Shown piece after piece: positions 55,073-64,000 of a stretch of 64,000 bases of DNA (position 1 is the first letter of the stretch; each line of letters starts with the position of its first letter). The notes under the pieces were generated by a model. That model saw nothing but the letters and a program-made list of their open reading frames with translations, ran no database searches and was not told the origin of the DNA. The stretch lies in the NCBI RefSeq assembly GCF_002002885.1, contig NZ_CP019510.1:3534001-3598000 (forward strand), written 5' to 3'. Position numbers and translations under genes: made by a program. Origin of the DNA: Janthinobacterium sp. LM6. Its GTDB lineage: Bacteria > Pseudomonadota > Gammaproteobacteria > Burkholderiales > Burkholderiaceae_D.

Positions 55073-55707
55073 GGCAGCACTCCCATCAGGTAGACAAAGG
55101 TGAAGACGCCGATCCAGATGACGTCCAGGAAATGCCAGAACAGCGACAGGCACATCATGCGGCGGCCGTTTTCCGGGGTCAGACCATGCTTGTTCAACTG
55201 GAACATCAAAGTCACGAGCCAGATCACGCCGAACGTCACGTGCAAGCCGTGGGTGCCGACCAGGGCGAAGAACGACGACAGGAACGCGCTGCGCTGCGGA
55301 CCGGCGCCTTCGTGGATCAGATGAATGAATTCATACATTTCCAGCGACAGGAAGGCCAGGCCGAACAGGCCCGTGATGCCCAGCCAGACCAGGGTGCTGC
55401 GCAATTGCTTGCGCTGCATGGCCAGCATGGCGAAGCCGTAGGTGATCGACGACAACAGCAGCATGGCCGTGTTGACGGCCACCAGCGGCAGGTCGAACAG
55501 CGCGGCGCCCGTCGGGCCGTCCGCGTAGCTGCGGCCGACCACGGCGTACGTGGCGAACAGACAGGCGAAGATCAGGCAATCGCTCATCAGGTAGAGCCAG
55601 AAACCCAGCAAGCTGCCGTTTTCCGGGTGGTGCTCGCGCACAAAGTAGCTGCGCGTGCTTGGTGCGGCGCCAGCGGCGCCGGTGTTATGGGCGATGGTAT
55701 CAGACAT
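55069..55707 (-). CDS. cyoC: cytochrome o ubiquinol oxidase subunit III
   Basis: A 212-residue protein with five membrane segments. Motifs [40 protein letters not shown] and [10 protein letters not shown] are those of heme-copper oxidase subunit III. It overlaps cyoB by eight bases and cyoD by four. Confidence 0.95.
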   Translation of the reverse strand: MSDTIAHNTGAAGAAPSTRSYFVREHHPENGSLLGFWLYLMSDCLIFACLFATYAVVGRSYADGPTGAALFDLPLVAVNTAMLLLSSITYGFAMLAMQRKQLRSTLVWLGITGLFGLAFLSLEMYEFIHLIHEGAGPQRSAFLSSFFALVGTHGLHVTFGVIWLVTLMFQLNKHGLTPENGRRMMCLSLFWHFLDVIWIGVFTFVYLMGVLP

Positions 55708-57703
55708 GGCTGCTCAGCAATTTAGTATAAGCGTCTTCGGTACGGACCACTTCTTCCGCAGGAATGTAGTAATCGCGCTTGTAGTTAAAGGTATGGACGA
55801 TGATCGTAATCATCATGACCACGAAGCCGACGGCGGCGACGAGCCACATTTGCCAGATCAGGCCAAAACCGACCAGTGCGGACAGTGCGGCGATCACGAA
55901 ACCAGCCCAGGTGTTCTTCGGCATGTGGATCTTCGTGAAACCGGACGTCGGACGCTGGTAACCGTGTTTCTTCATGTCGGTCCATGCATCGAGTTCGTGC
56001 ACTTGCGGCGTGAAGGCGAAATTATAGTCTGGCGGTGGCGACGACGTCGACCATTCCAGCGTGCGGCCGCCCCATGGGTCGCCGGTCACGTCGCGCAGGG
56101 CGTGACGGTTGCGGTAGCTGACGAAGAACTGGATCAGCATGGAAGCGATGCCCAGTGCGATCGAGACGGCGCCAAACCAGGCGATGATGGTCCAGATTTG
56201 CAGCGATGGATCTTCAAAGTGGTTGACACGACGGGTCACGCCCATCAGGCCCAGCACGTACAGCGGCATGAAGGCCAGGTAGAAGCCGACGAACCAGAAC
56301 CAGAACGAGCACTTGCCCCAGAACGCGTCGAGCTTGTAGCCGAAGGCTTTCGGGTACCAGTAGTTGATTGCAGCGAACACACCGAACACCACGCCGCCGA
56401 TAATCACGTTATGGAAGTGGGCAATCAGGAACAGGCTGTTGTGCAGCACGAAGTCCGCTGGAGGTACGGCCAGCAAGACGCCGGTCATGCCGCCGATGGT
56501 GAAGGTGACCATGAAGCCGATCGTCCACAGCATGGGCAGTTCAAAGCGGATACGGCCGCGGTACATGGTAAACAGCCAGTTGAAGATCTTCGCGCCCGTC
56601 GGGATCGAAATGATCATCGTCGTGATGCCGAAGAAGGAGTTGACGCTGGCGCCCGAACCCATGGTGAAGAAGTGATGCAGCCATACCAGGTACGACAGGA
56701 TCATGATGACGCAGGTGGCGTACACCATCGAGGCGTAGCCGAACAAACGCTTGCTGCTGAAGGTGGCAACGACTTCCGAGAACACGCCGAACAGCGGCAG
56801 GATCAGGATGTAGACCTCAGGGTGACCCCAGATCCAGATCAGGTTGACGTACATCATGGCGTTGCCGCCCAGTTCCGTCGTGAAGAAGTTAAAGCCTGCA
56901 ACGCGGTCCAGCGACAGCATGGCCAGCACGGCCGTCAGCACCGGGAAGGCGGCGACGATCAGGATGTTGGTGCACAGTGCGGTCCAGGTGAAGACCGGCA
57001 TTTTCATCCAGGTCATGCCTGGCGCGCGCATCTTGACGATGGTGGCGATCAGGTTGACACCGGACAATAGCGTCCCGACCCCGGCAATCTGCAAGGACCA
57101 GATGTAATAGTCTACCCCCACGTCCGGACTGCCGACGATGCCCGACAGCGGCGGATACGCCAGCCAGCCCGTGCGGGCGAATTCGCCGACGAACAGCGAA
57201 GCCATGACCAGGGCAGCGCCCATGGTGGTCATCCAGAAGCTGAAGTTGTTAAGGAAAGGGAAAGCCACGTCGCGCGCGCCGATTTGCAGCGGCACCACGT
57301 AGTTCATCAGACCCGTCACGAAAGGCATCGCGACGAAGAAGATCATGATCACGCCGTGGGCGGTGAAGATCTGGTCGTAGTGATGCGGTGGCAGGAAGCC
57401 GGCATTGTCGCCGAAGGCGATCGCCTGCTGGGTGCGCATCATGAGCGCGTCGGCAAAGCCGCGCAGCAGCATGACCAGGCCCAGGATCATGTACATGATA
57501 CCGATTTTTTTATGGTCGATACTGGTGATCCAGTCGCGCCACAGGGTACCCCAGACGCGGAAATACGTCAGTGCCGCAACGAGTGCGATACCGCCCAGGG
57601 CGACCATTGCAAAGGTCGCCAGCAGGATAGGTTCGTGAAATGGAATTGCATCCCAAGTCAGACGGCCGAATATAAGCTTCGTCAGATCAATATGGTCTAG
57701 CAT
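55700..57703 (-). CDS. cyoB: cytochrome o ubiquinol oxidase subunit I
   Basis: A 667-residue, about 15-helix catalytic subunit; start ATG 57703 (GAGAG upstream) agrees with the E. coli length. Heme and copper ligands are present: FTAHGVIM for the low-spin heme, [14 protein letters not shown] with the His-Tyr pair of Cu[12 protein letters not shown] for the other CuB ligands, and [12 protein letters not shown] for both hemes. It reduces oxygen to water and pumps protons. Confidence 0.97.
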   Translation of the reverse strand: MLDHIDLTKLIFGRLTWDAIPFHEPILLATFAMVALGGIALVAALTYFRVWGTLWRDWITSIDHKKIGIMYMILGLVMLLRGFADALMMRTQQAIAFGDNAGFLPPHHYDQIFTAHGVIMIFFVAMPFVTGLMNYVVPLQIGARDVAFPFLNNFSFWMTTMGAALVMASLFVGEFARTGWLAYPPLSGIVGSPDVGVDYYIWSLQIAGVGTLLSGVNLIATIVKMRAPGMTWMKMPVFTWTALCTNILIVAAFPVLTAVLAMLSLDRVAGFNFFTTELGGNAMMYVNLIWIWGHPEVYILILPLFGVFSEVVATFSSKRLFGYASMVYATCVIMILSYLVWLHHFFTMGSGASVNSFFGITTMIISIPTGAKIFNWLFTMYRGRIRFELPMLWTIGFMVTFTIGGMTGVLLAVPPADFVLHNSLFLIAHFHNVIIGGVVFGVFAAINYWYPKAFGYKLDAFWGKCSFWFWFVGFYLAFMPLYVLGLMGVTRRVNHFEDPSLQIWTIIAWFGAVSIALGIASMLIQFFVSYRNRHALRDVTGDPWGGRTLEWSTSSPPPDYNFAFTPQVHELDAWTDMKKHGYQRPTSGFTKIHMPKNTWAGFVIAALSALVGFGLIWQMWLVAAVGFVVMMITIIVHTFNYKRDYYIPAEEVVRTEDAYTKLLSSHV

Positions 57704-57787
57704 TGTTACTCTCAGAGAAAAAAGGGAGGCGCCAGGCAAGCGGCGCCAGTATCTGCAGCGCAATGCGCTGCGGGATTCATGCAGTCG

Positions 57788-58771
57788 TTACTTGGCTTGA
57801 ACGCCCTTTTCAACTACTGCATCGCTAGCGACTACTGCCGTTACGGCCGCTACCGGGCTTTTTGCCATCGTCAATTTGTATGGCTCGACCGGCGTCACGC
57901 ACAGGGCGTCGGAAACGATGGTGCGGTTCAGAATTGCCTTGTACAGATCGCTAGGTACGGCGCTGTAGCGGCGGACCGGGTCGCGTTCGCTAGGCTGGGC
58001 CAGCGACAGGTAGTCGTCGCGGTTCAGCGCGCCGCCACCGGCACGTGCCGACTCCACCCATTTGTCGAAGTCCGCATCATTCACGCCGTGGAACTTGAAG
58101 CGCATGCCCGAGAAACCGGCACCGCTGTAGTTGGCGGAAAAGCCCTTGTAGACGCCAGGCTTGTTGATGACGGCATTCAGCTGCGTTTCCATGCCAGGCA
58201 TGGCGTAGATCTGACCTGCCAGTGCGGGGATGAAGAACGAGTTCATGACGGACGACGCGGTGATCTTGAAGCGGATCGGACGATCGACTGGCGCGTACAG
58301 TTCATTCACGGAAGCGATGCCTTGCTCCGGATAGATGAACAGCCATTTCCAGTCCAGCGCCACGACTTCGACGATCATCGGCTTGTGGCTGGCAGGAATC
58401 GGACGGTTGGCGTCGATACGGCTCAGCGGACGATAAGGATCGAGGGTGTGGGTGCTGATCCAGGTCAGCAGGCCCAGCACGATGATGATCAGCAGGGGCG
58501 CGCCCCAGATGATCAGCTCGAGGCGAGTCGAGTGGTCCCAGTCCGGCTCGTATTTGGCCGCGGTGTTGTTTTTTCTATAGCGCCATGCGAAAAGCAGGGT
58601 CAGGGCGATTACCGGAACGATAATCAACAGCATCAGCAATGTCGAGATGACAATCAGATTGCCTTGCTGAACTGCGATGTCTCCGGACGGATTCAGTACC
58701 ACCGTATTGCAACCAGCCAACAATGCGAGAGGTAAAAGAAGCAGTCCGCGACGAACTTTTAATGAAAACAT
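57788..58771 (-). CDS. cyoA: cytochrome o ubiquinol oxidase subunit II
   Basis: A 327-residue lipoprotein subunit starting at ATG 58771; lipobox LAGC near residue 21, two membrane segments, then a periplasmic cupredoxin domain. In the place of the CuA ligands it has SANYSGAGFSGMRFKFHGV, without the Cys and His pair, so electrons come from quinol and not cytochrome c. First gene of cyoABCD-SURF1-regBA. The 217-base divergent gap to the MFS gene holds its promoter. Confidence 0.95.
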   Translation of the reverse strand: MFSLKVRRGLLLLPLALLAGCNTVVLNPSGDIAVQQGNLIVISTLLMLLIIVPVIALTLLFAWRYRKNNTAAKYEPDWDHSTRLELIIWGAPLLIIIVLGLLTWISTHTLDPYRPLSRIDANRPIPASHKPMIVEVVALDWKWLFIYPEQGIASVNELYAPVDRPIRFKITASSVMNSFFIPALAGQIYAMPGMETQLNAVINKPGVYKGFSANYSGAGFSGMRFKFHGVNDADFDKWVESARAGGGALNRDDYLSLAQPSERDPVRRYSAVPSDLYKAILNRTIVSDALCVTPVEPYKLTMAKSPVAAVTAVVASDAVVEKGVQAK

Positions 58772-58988
58772 ACAGGAAAGTCCAGTACAGGGGATGAAGA
58801 TATGGTACTGTATTCTCACTGGAGCGCGTTGGCAATTGGACGTTTTGTCCTACCCCTTGCTCGGATTTTCACTCGGTAGTTGCGGAGTTTTCCTACAGCT
58901 ATCTATTGAATAGTCCTACTCCGGGCGTGAGACACCCGGGGTATGTTACGCGTTGGCCGAACTCGAAACTATATTGGAGACGATCATC

Positions 58989-60335
58989 ATGTCCAGCACG
59001 CGCATACACAGCGGGGATGTACCCGCCGACTTTTCCCCTCACTCCCTGCGCGACGCAAGCGGGGCCGGCACGGTCGAATCGCATATCGACCCTGGTGAGA
59101 TCGCCGTCGGCGTGATCATCGGCCGCGCTTCCGAATACTTTGACTTCTTTGTCTACGCCATCGCTTCGGTACTGGTGTTTCCGCGCGTCTTCTTCCCATT
59201 CGAAGAACGCCTGGAAGGTACTTTATATGCATTCCTGATTTTCTCGTTCGCCTTCATCGCCCGTCCGTTCGGCACCGTGATCTTCATGGAGATCCAGCGC
59301 CGCATGGGGCGCAGCGCCAAGCTGACCTTCGCCCTCTTCCTGCTGGGCGTGTCGACGGCCGGCATCGCCTTCCTGCCGACCTACTCCCACCTGGGCTTTG
59401 CCGCCATCGTCTGGCTGTCCGTGCTGCGCATCGGCCAGGGCGTGGCGCTCGGTGGTTCCTGGGATGGCTTGCCGTCGCTGCTGGCCCTGAACGCGCCGGA
59501 AAACAAGCGCGGCTGGTACGCCATGCTGGGCCAACTGGGCGCGCCCGCCGGCTTCCTGATCGCCGCCGGCCTGTTCTGGTTCATGCTGACCACCCTGACG
59601 GATGAAGACTTCCTCGACTGGGGCTGGCGCTATCCTTTCTATGTCGCCTTCGCCATCAACGTGGTGGCCCTGTTTGCCCGTCTGCGCCTGGTGTCGACGA
59701 ATGAATATGCGCGCCTGCTCGACGAACGCGAACTGCAGCCCGTGAGCGTGTTTGAAATGAGTCGCGGCCAGGGCCGCAACGTGCTGATCGGCGCACTCGC
59801 CGCGCTGGCCAGCTATGCGCTGTTCCACCTGGTGACCGTGTTCCCGCTGTCGTGGATTTCCGTCTACCAGACCCGTTCCGCGCCGGACTTCCTGCAAATC
59901 CAGATGCTGGGTGCCGTGCTGGCCGCCGTCGGCGTGGTGATTTCCGGCTTGCTGGCCGATAAAGTGGGCCGCCGCACCACCCTGGGCGTGCTGGCCGTGC
60001 TGATCGCCATCTTCAGCGCCTTCGTGCCGACCCTGATGGGCGGCGGCAATACGGGCCAGGACGTGTTCATCCTCGTGGGCTTCAGCCTGCTGGGCCTGTC
60101 CTACGGCCAGGCAGCCGGCGCCGTGACGGCCAACTTCCCTGCCCGCTTCCGCTACACGGGTGCGGCCCTGACGTCCGACCTGGCATGGCTGGTCGGCGCC
60201 GGCTTCGCCCCGCTGGTCGCGCTGGGCCTGTCAGCCAACTTCGGCCTCGCCTATGTCAGCTTCTACCTGCTGTCAGGCGCCGTCGCCTCTCTGGCCGCGC
60301 TGAGCCTGAACCGGGCACTGGAAATCCGCGACTGA
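58989..60335 (+). CDS. MFS transporter (metabolite:H+ symporter type)
   Basis: A 448-residue, 12-segment carrier. Start ATG 58989 has TGGAGACGA upstream; the frame also opens at 58953. The N-terminal EYFDFFVYAIASVLVFPRVF and GRSAKL loop, and the second-half GLLADKVGRRTTLG, match the MHS subgroup that moves organic acids, betaines or sugars. It is divergent from cyoA. A strong terminator follows. The substrate is unknown. Confidence 0.87.
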   Translation: MSSTRIHSGDVPADFSPHSLRDASGAGTVESHIDPGEIAVGVIIGRASEYFDFFVYAIASVLVFPRVFFPFEERLEGTLYAFLIFSFAFIARPFGTVIFMEIQRRMGRSAKLTFALFLLGVSTAGIAFLPTYSHLGFAAIVWLSVLRIGQGVALGGSWDGLPSLLALNAPENKRGWYAMLGQLGAPAGFLIAAGLFWFMLTTLTDEDFLDWGWRYPFYVAFAINVVALFARLRLVSTNEYARLLDERELQPVSVFEMSRGQGRNVLIGALAALASYALFHLVTVFPLSWISVYQTRSAPDFLQIQMLGAVLAAVGVVISGLLADKVGRRTTLGVLAVLIAIFSAFVPTLMGGGNTGQDVFILVGFSLLGLSYGQAAGAVTANFPARFRYTGAALTSDLAWLVGAGFAPLVALGLSANFGLAYVSFYLLSGAVASLAALSLNRALEIRD

Positions 60336-60369
60336 CATATATGTATACAGCGCAGCGCGCGCAGCACTG

Positions 60370-60399
60370 AAAAAACGCCGGCACCGCCCGGCGTTTTTT
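60370..60399. terminator. Rho-independent terminator after the MFS gene
   Basis: AAAAAACGCCGG (60370-60381) pairs with CCGGCGTTTTTT (60388-60399), 6-nt loop. The A and T flanks let it serve both the MFS gene and the convergent Hsp20 gene. Confidence 0.88.
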
Positions 60400-60433
60400 C
60401 ATGCCCCAGGCTGTATCTGGAGCCCGACCCGGC

Positions 60434-60886
60434 TTACTGTATCGCCAGCTGCCGTCCGCCCGTGCCCTCTTTCTTCGGCAAGTCCAGCAGCAGCACGCCA
60501 TTTTCATAGCGGGCCTGCGCGCCGGCCTCGTCCACCTCGTGCGGCAGCACGAAGCTGCGGTACTGCTGGCCATACTCGCGTTCGCTGCGCACGGTCTTGC
60601 CGCCGCCGTCGCGCGTCACTCTTTCCTCCTTGAGTTCCGCGCTGATGGAGACGCGGTTGCCGTCGATGGACACCTTGATGTCGTCCTTGTTGACGCCGGG
60701 AATGTCTGCCTGCACCTGATAGGCTTGTTCGGTTTCGGAAATGTCGACACGCATGCGCGATGTGCCCCCTTCGCGCAGCCGCAAGGCGGGCGCAAAAAAA
60801 TCGTGCATGAATTCTTCCATATCGCTGAAGGGGTCGAAACGCCCCAGCGGATGCTGCGGATCGCGGTGGATCAAATGATTGGCCAT
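60434..60886 (-). CDS. Hsp20/alpha-crystallin family small heat shock protein
   Basis: A 150-residue chaperone. ATG 60886 has a perfect AGGAGG site. The alpha-crystallin domain runs from about residue 43 (SRMRVDISETEQAYQVQADI) to GVLLLDLPKKEG. It should hold unfolding proteins as oligomers in the cytoplasm. An FNR-like box lies 93 bases upstream, so it may be induced at low oxygen; no ROSE-type thermosensor was recognised. Confidence 0.92.
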   Translation of the reverse strand: MANHLIHRDPQHPLGRFDPFSDMEEFMHDFFAPALRLREGGTSRMRVDISETEQAYQVQADIPGVNKDDIKVSIDGNRVSISAELKEERVTRDGGGKTVRSEREYGQQYRSFVLPHEVDEAGAQARYENGVLLLDLPKKEGTGGRQLAIQ

Positions 60887-60978
60887 GATGTCCTCCTGCA
60901 TGGGCTGGCTTGCACACGGCGGCCGCCTGCAAGGACGCCGCCACCTTCTGCATCTTAGGATGACAACAGCCAATCTCG

Positions 60979-60992
60979 TTGATCTGCCTCAA
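60979..60992. promoter_or_regulatory. FNR/Anr-like box upstream of hsp20
   Basis: TTGATCTGCCTCAA, differing in one base from the box at 37229-37242. Nine of ten conserved positions of TTGAT-N4-ATCAA. It is centred about 100 bases upstream of the Hsp20 start, a reasonable place for activation. Confidence 0.55.
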
Positions 60993-61165
60993 TCGTGGCC
61001 AGCTTGATTTTCCCACCACTTTGATCTGTGTGTTGCCGCGCTTTGCACAGGCGTGCGAGTCGGCAATTGGGCACAAGACTGTTATGCTAGCGCACGCCAT
61101 ACTTGACCACCAGAAAACTTGCATTTCAATTAAAATTGATTTTTTCGCGACAGCCTTACACGGAC

Positions 61166-64000
61166 ATGATGAATACCAAGACCCCGATCGATTCCTTCAG
61201 CTTTCGCCGCATCCTCGCCCGCAACGTCACCTTGCCGCTGGTCATCGGGGTCGTCACGGCCCTCGTGTTCGTCGCCCTGATCGCCTACCTGCTGTCGGCC
61301 CTGCGCTCGGTCGAGCATTCCGAACGGGTGATCGGCAATGCGAACGAGGTCATGAAATTGTCCGTCGACCTGGAAACAGGCATGCGCGGCTACCTGCTGA
61401 CGGGCGACGAAACGTTTCTGGCGCCATATAAATCGGGCAAGGCAAAGATCGCCGTCGAAATGAGCACCCTGCTCGAACTGGTGTCCGACAGTCCCATCCA
61501 GGTGGACCGCTTGCGCCGCATCCGCGCGCTGCAAGGCCAGTGGCTCGATTATGCCGAAGGCGTGATCGCCCAGCGCCGCAGCAACCAGGAATTCCTCGCG
61601 CGCGTGCGCCAGGGCGAAGGCAAGCTGGAATTTGACGAAATCCGCCGCGAATTCCTCGCCTTCCTGTCCATGGAGCAGCGGCTGCGCCAGGAACGGGCCG
61701 ACACGGCCGAAAGCCGCACCATGCTGGCCGTGGTGGTCTTCCTCATCCTCAGCCTGGGATTGTCGGGCTTGCTCGCCTACCTGGGACGGCGCGAACTGCT
61801 GCGCCTGTCCGACATCTACAACGATGCGCTTGAGCAGCGCGGCAAGGATAATGACGTGCTGCAGGAGCAGGCGTGGCTGCGCACGGGGCAAACGGAACTG
61901 GCGGCCCACACGAGCGGCCAGCTGGGCTTGCCGCAACTGGGACGGCACGTGCTGGACTTCCTCGCCCACCGCCTCGACGTGGCCGTCGCCACCCTGTACG
62001 TCGTCGACGAGGATGGCAGCCTGCGCCGCACGGCCGTGTACGGCTTCAACGACCAGGGCGTGAAGGACAAGCCCGTCTTCAAGCTGGGCGAAGGCCTGGT
62101 GGGCGAGACGGCGCGCGAAAAGCGCCTCAAGCATGTACGGCAAGTGCCCGACGATTACCTGACCGTGACGTCAAGCCTGGGCCGCGGCACGCCGCTGGAA
62201 CTGGTCTTGACGCCCGTCAACAACGAAGGCCTCGTCAACGGCGTCATCGAACTGGGCTTTACGCATCCCGTCAGTGCCCGCGCCAAGGAATGGCTGAACC
62301 TGATTGCCGCGAATGTCGGCACTTCGCTGGAAGCGGCCCTGTACCGCCAGCGCCTGCAAAACGTGCTGGAAGAAACCCAGCAACTGAATGAAGAACTGGA
62401 AGTGCAGCAGGAAGAATTGCGCACGGCCAATGAAGAGCTGGGCGAGCAGTCGCGCGTGCTGGAACAGTCGCAAGCCCACCTGGAAGAGCAAAAGGCGGCA
62501 CTGGAACAGTCGAACGAGCAGCTGGCCGTGCAGGCGCTGTCGCTGGACCAGAAAAACATGGCCATCGGCGAAGCCCATGCACAGCTGGAAGCGCGCGCCG
62601 AAGAGCTGCAGCGGGCCAGCCGCTATAAATCCGAATTCCTGGCGAACATGTCGCACGAACTGCGCACACCACTGAACAGCTCGCTCATCCTGTCGAAGCT
62701 GCTGTCGGACAACACCAGCGGCAACCTGACGCCGGAGCAAGTGACCTTCGCGCAAACCATTTATTCGGCCGGCAACGATTTATTGACCCTCATCAACGAT
62801 ATCCTCGACATTTCCAAGGTCGAGGCGGGCAAGCTGGAATTGACGCCGGAAGCCGTGCCCTTCGACGAGCTGCTCAGCAGCATGAAGATGTTGTTCGGCG
62901 CCCAGGCACAGCAAAAGAAACTGGTGTTTGACGTCAAGGTGGCGCCGGACGCCCCGCCGTCATTCGTCAGCGACCGCCAGCGCCTCGAGCAAATCCTGAA
63001 AAACCTGCTGTCGAACGCCATCAAGTTTACCGACACGGGCAGCGTATCCCTGCACGTGAGCACCGCTGCGGCCGGCCAGGTGCGCTTCCAGGTGCAGGAT
63101 ACGGGCATCGGCATCGCCGGCGACCAGCAGCACAAGATTTTCGACGCCTTCCACCAGGCCGACGGCACCACCAGCCGCCGCTATGGCGGCACGGGCCTGG
63201 GCCTGTCGATTTCGCGCGACCTGGCCGCCTTGCTCGGTGGCAGCATCGAGCTGGCCAGCACACCCGGCCAGGGCAGCACGTTCACCCTCGTGCTGCCGGC
63301 CGTCATGCCGGAACGCGCGGCGGAAGCGGTCACGGTGCCCGCCGCCGCGCCGCAAGCGCCCGCAAAACCCGCCGCCGCGCCCAAGGCGGCGCCTGCCGCC
63401 AAGCCCGTGCCGCTGCCCACCTTCGAGGATGACCGCAATAGTGTGCCGGCCGTCAAGACGGGCCAGCGTTCCGTGCTGGTGATCGAGGATGAACCGTCGT
63501 TTGCCGGCATCCTGTTCGACCTCGCGCATGAAATGCAATACCGCTGCCTGGTGGCGCATGGCGCCGACGAAGGCTTGCGCCTGGCGCAAGAATTCCTGCC
63601 CGACGCCATCCTGCTCGACATGGGCTTGCCGGACCGCCCCGGCTTGCTGGTCTTGCAGCAGCTCAAGGAAAACCCGCTGACGCGCCACATTCCCGTGCAC
63701 ATCGTCTCCGGCAACGACCAGATCCAGGAAGCCATGCAACTGGGTGCCATCGGCTACGCCACCAAGCCGCGCACGCGCGAGCAGCTGAAGGAAGTGTTCC
63801 GCAAGCTCGAATCGAAGTTTACGCAGCAGATGAAGCGCATCCTGCTGGTCGAGGACGACGAACGCCAGCGCGAAAGCGTGGTCCACCTGATCAGCGACGA
63901 CGACGTGGAAATCACGGCCGTGGCCTTGGGCGAACAGGCGCTGGAATTGCTGAAAACACAGATTTTCGACTGCATGATCATCGACTTGAAGCTGCCCGAT
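61166..64000 (+). CDS. hybrid sensor histidine kinase (CHASE3-GAF-HisKA-HATPase-REC-REC), 3' end outside window
   Basis: At least 945 residues, open to the window's end. ATG 61166 or 61169 is the start. TM1 (about 20-45), a CHASE3-like periplasmic domain (NANEVMKLSVDLETGMRGYL and LLTGDETFLAPY), TM2 (about 190-212), GAF (about 235-395), a long coiled coil (about 400-485), HisKA (NMSHELRTPLNS, His497), HATPase_c (LKNLLSNAIKF, DTGIGI, GGTGLGLSI), an Ala/Pro-rich linker, a receiver (AILLDMGLPDRPG) and a second receiver (RILLVEDDERQRES to CMIIDLKLPD). Further domains may follow beyond the window. The function is general stress or developmental sensing; the signal is unknown. Confidence 0.92.
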   Translation, partial: MMNTKTPIDSFSFRRILARNVTLPLVIGVVTALVFVALIAYLLSALRSVEHSERVIGNANEVMKLSVDLETGMRGYLLTGDETFLAPYKSGKAKIAVEMSTLLELVSDSPIQVDRLRRIRALQGQWLDYAEGVIAQRRSNQEFLARVRQGEGKLEFDEIRREFLAFLSMEQRLRQERADTAESRTMLAVVVFLILSLGLSGLLAYLGRRELLRLSDIYNDALEQRGKDNDVLQEQAWLRTGQTELAAHTSGQLGLPQLGRHVLDFLAHRLDVAVATLYVVDEDGSLRRTAVYGFNDQGVKDKPVFKLGEGLVGETAREKRLKHVRQVPDDYLTVTSSLGRGTPLELVLTPVNNEGLVNGVIELGFTHPVSARAKEWLNLIAANVGTSLEAALYRQRLQNVLEETQQLNEELEVQQEELRTANEELGEQSRVLEQSQAHLEEQKAALEQSNEQLAVQALSLDQKNMAIGEAHAQLEARAEELQRASRYKSEFLANMSHELRTPLNSSLILSKLLSDNTSGNLTPEQVTFAQTIYSAGNDLLTLINDILDISKVEAGKLELTPEAVPFDELLSSMKMLFGAQAQQKKLVFDVKVAPDAPPSFVSDRQRLEQILKNLLSNAIKFTDTGSVSLHVSTAAAGQVRFQVQDTGIGIAGDQQHKIFDAFHQADGTTSRRYGGTGLGLSISRDLAALLGGSIELASTPGQGSTFTLVLPAVMPERAAEAVTVPAAAPQAPAKPAAAPKAAPAAKPVPLPTFEDDRNSVPAVKTGQRSVLVIEDEPSFAGILFDLAHEMQYRCLVAHGADEGLRLAQEFLPDAILLDMGLPDRPGLLVLQQLKENPLTRHIPVHIVSGNDQIQEAMQLGAIGYATKPRTREQLKEVFRKLESKFTQQMKRILLVEDDERQRESVVHLISDDDVEITAVALGEQALELLKTQIFDCMIIDLKLPD

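Noticed and set aside
58575..58835. A short minus-strand frame across the cyoA start
   Set aside because: It overlaps the signal and first membrane segment of CyoA in another frame and shows no homology pattern.

Overview
The window is about 64 kb of GC-rich, densely coded chromosomal DNA from a Gram-negative bacterium. Outer-membrane and periplasmic functions, a cytochrome bo3-type operon with SURF1 and a RegB/RegA pair, DUF3297, and the overall codon style point to Betaproteobacteria, most likely Oxalobacteraceae (Janthinobacterium/Massilia/Duganella type). That placement is inference from gene content. No rRNA, tRNA, CRISPR array, insertion sequence or prophage is seen. One gene block (17044-18705) is visibly AT-rich compared with everything around it.

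Layout. 1-4.1 kb: the 3' part of an FTR1-type iron permease, a convergent YtcJ-like amidohydrolase, and a secreted barnase/RNase Sa-like ribonuclease. 4.3-7.1 kb: a TetR regulator with two matching palindromic operators controlling an SDR and a quinone-oxidoreductase-like MDR enzyme; just upstream lies a broken gene remnant carrying a 53-bp copy of the TetR gene. 7.2-15.3 kb: a signalling operon with a periplasmic ligand-binding protein, a hybrid histidine kinase with Hpt, a REC-PAS-GGDEF-EAL-REC protein, a small Cys-rich protein and a protein of unknown function. 15.3-23.7 kb: DASS anion permease, AT-rich membrane protein with an OmpA-like tail, ferredoxin-NADP reductase, phosphoethanolamine-transferase-like enzyme, DJ-1/PfpI protein, and a beta-lactamase-fold serine hydrolase with TPRs.

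23.9-32.3 kb holds a 2,534-residue protein (GH18 chitinase-like domain, propeller, ankyrin-like repeats, coiled coils around two hydrophobic segments) preceded in the same direction by an Imm33-like protein and a second small protein. It looks like a candidate toxin/immunity locus. 32.5-37.1 kb: a GFA protein with a homopolymer frameshift, DUF3297, then a translationally coupled operon of a ferritin-like protein with a Cys-rich tail, a DUF692 (MNIO) enzyme and a DUF2063 partner, preceded by an FNR-like box. I regard this as the best candidate for an undescribed peptide-modification system.

37.4-43.9 kb: secreted proteins, glutaminyl cyclase, LysR with CidA/LrgB, and a TetR/TetX-like monooxygenase pair with a perfect operator. 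44-50 kb: a selenium cluster (mnmH, selD and a PhnCDE-like ABC transporter probably for a selenium oxyanion), punctuated by REP-like palindromes. 50-52 kb: small secreted proteins and a GNAT acetyltransferase. 52-60.3 kb: cyoABCD-SURF1-regB-regA and a divergent MFS transporter. 60.4-64 kb: Hsp20 with an FNR-like box, and a CHASE3-GAF hybrid kinase running off the right end.
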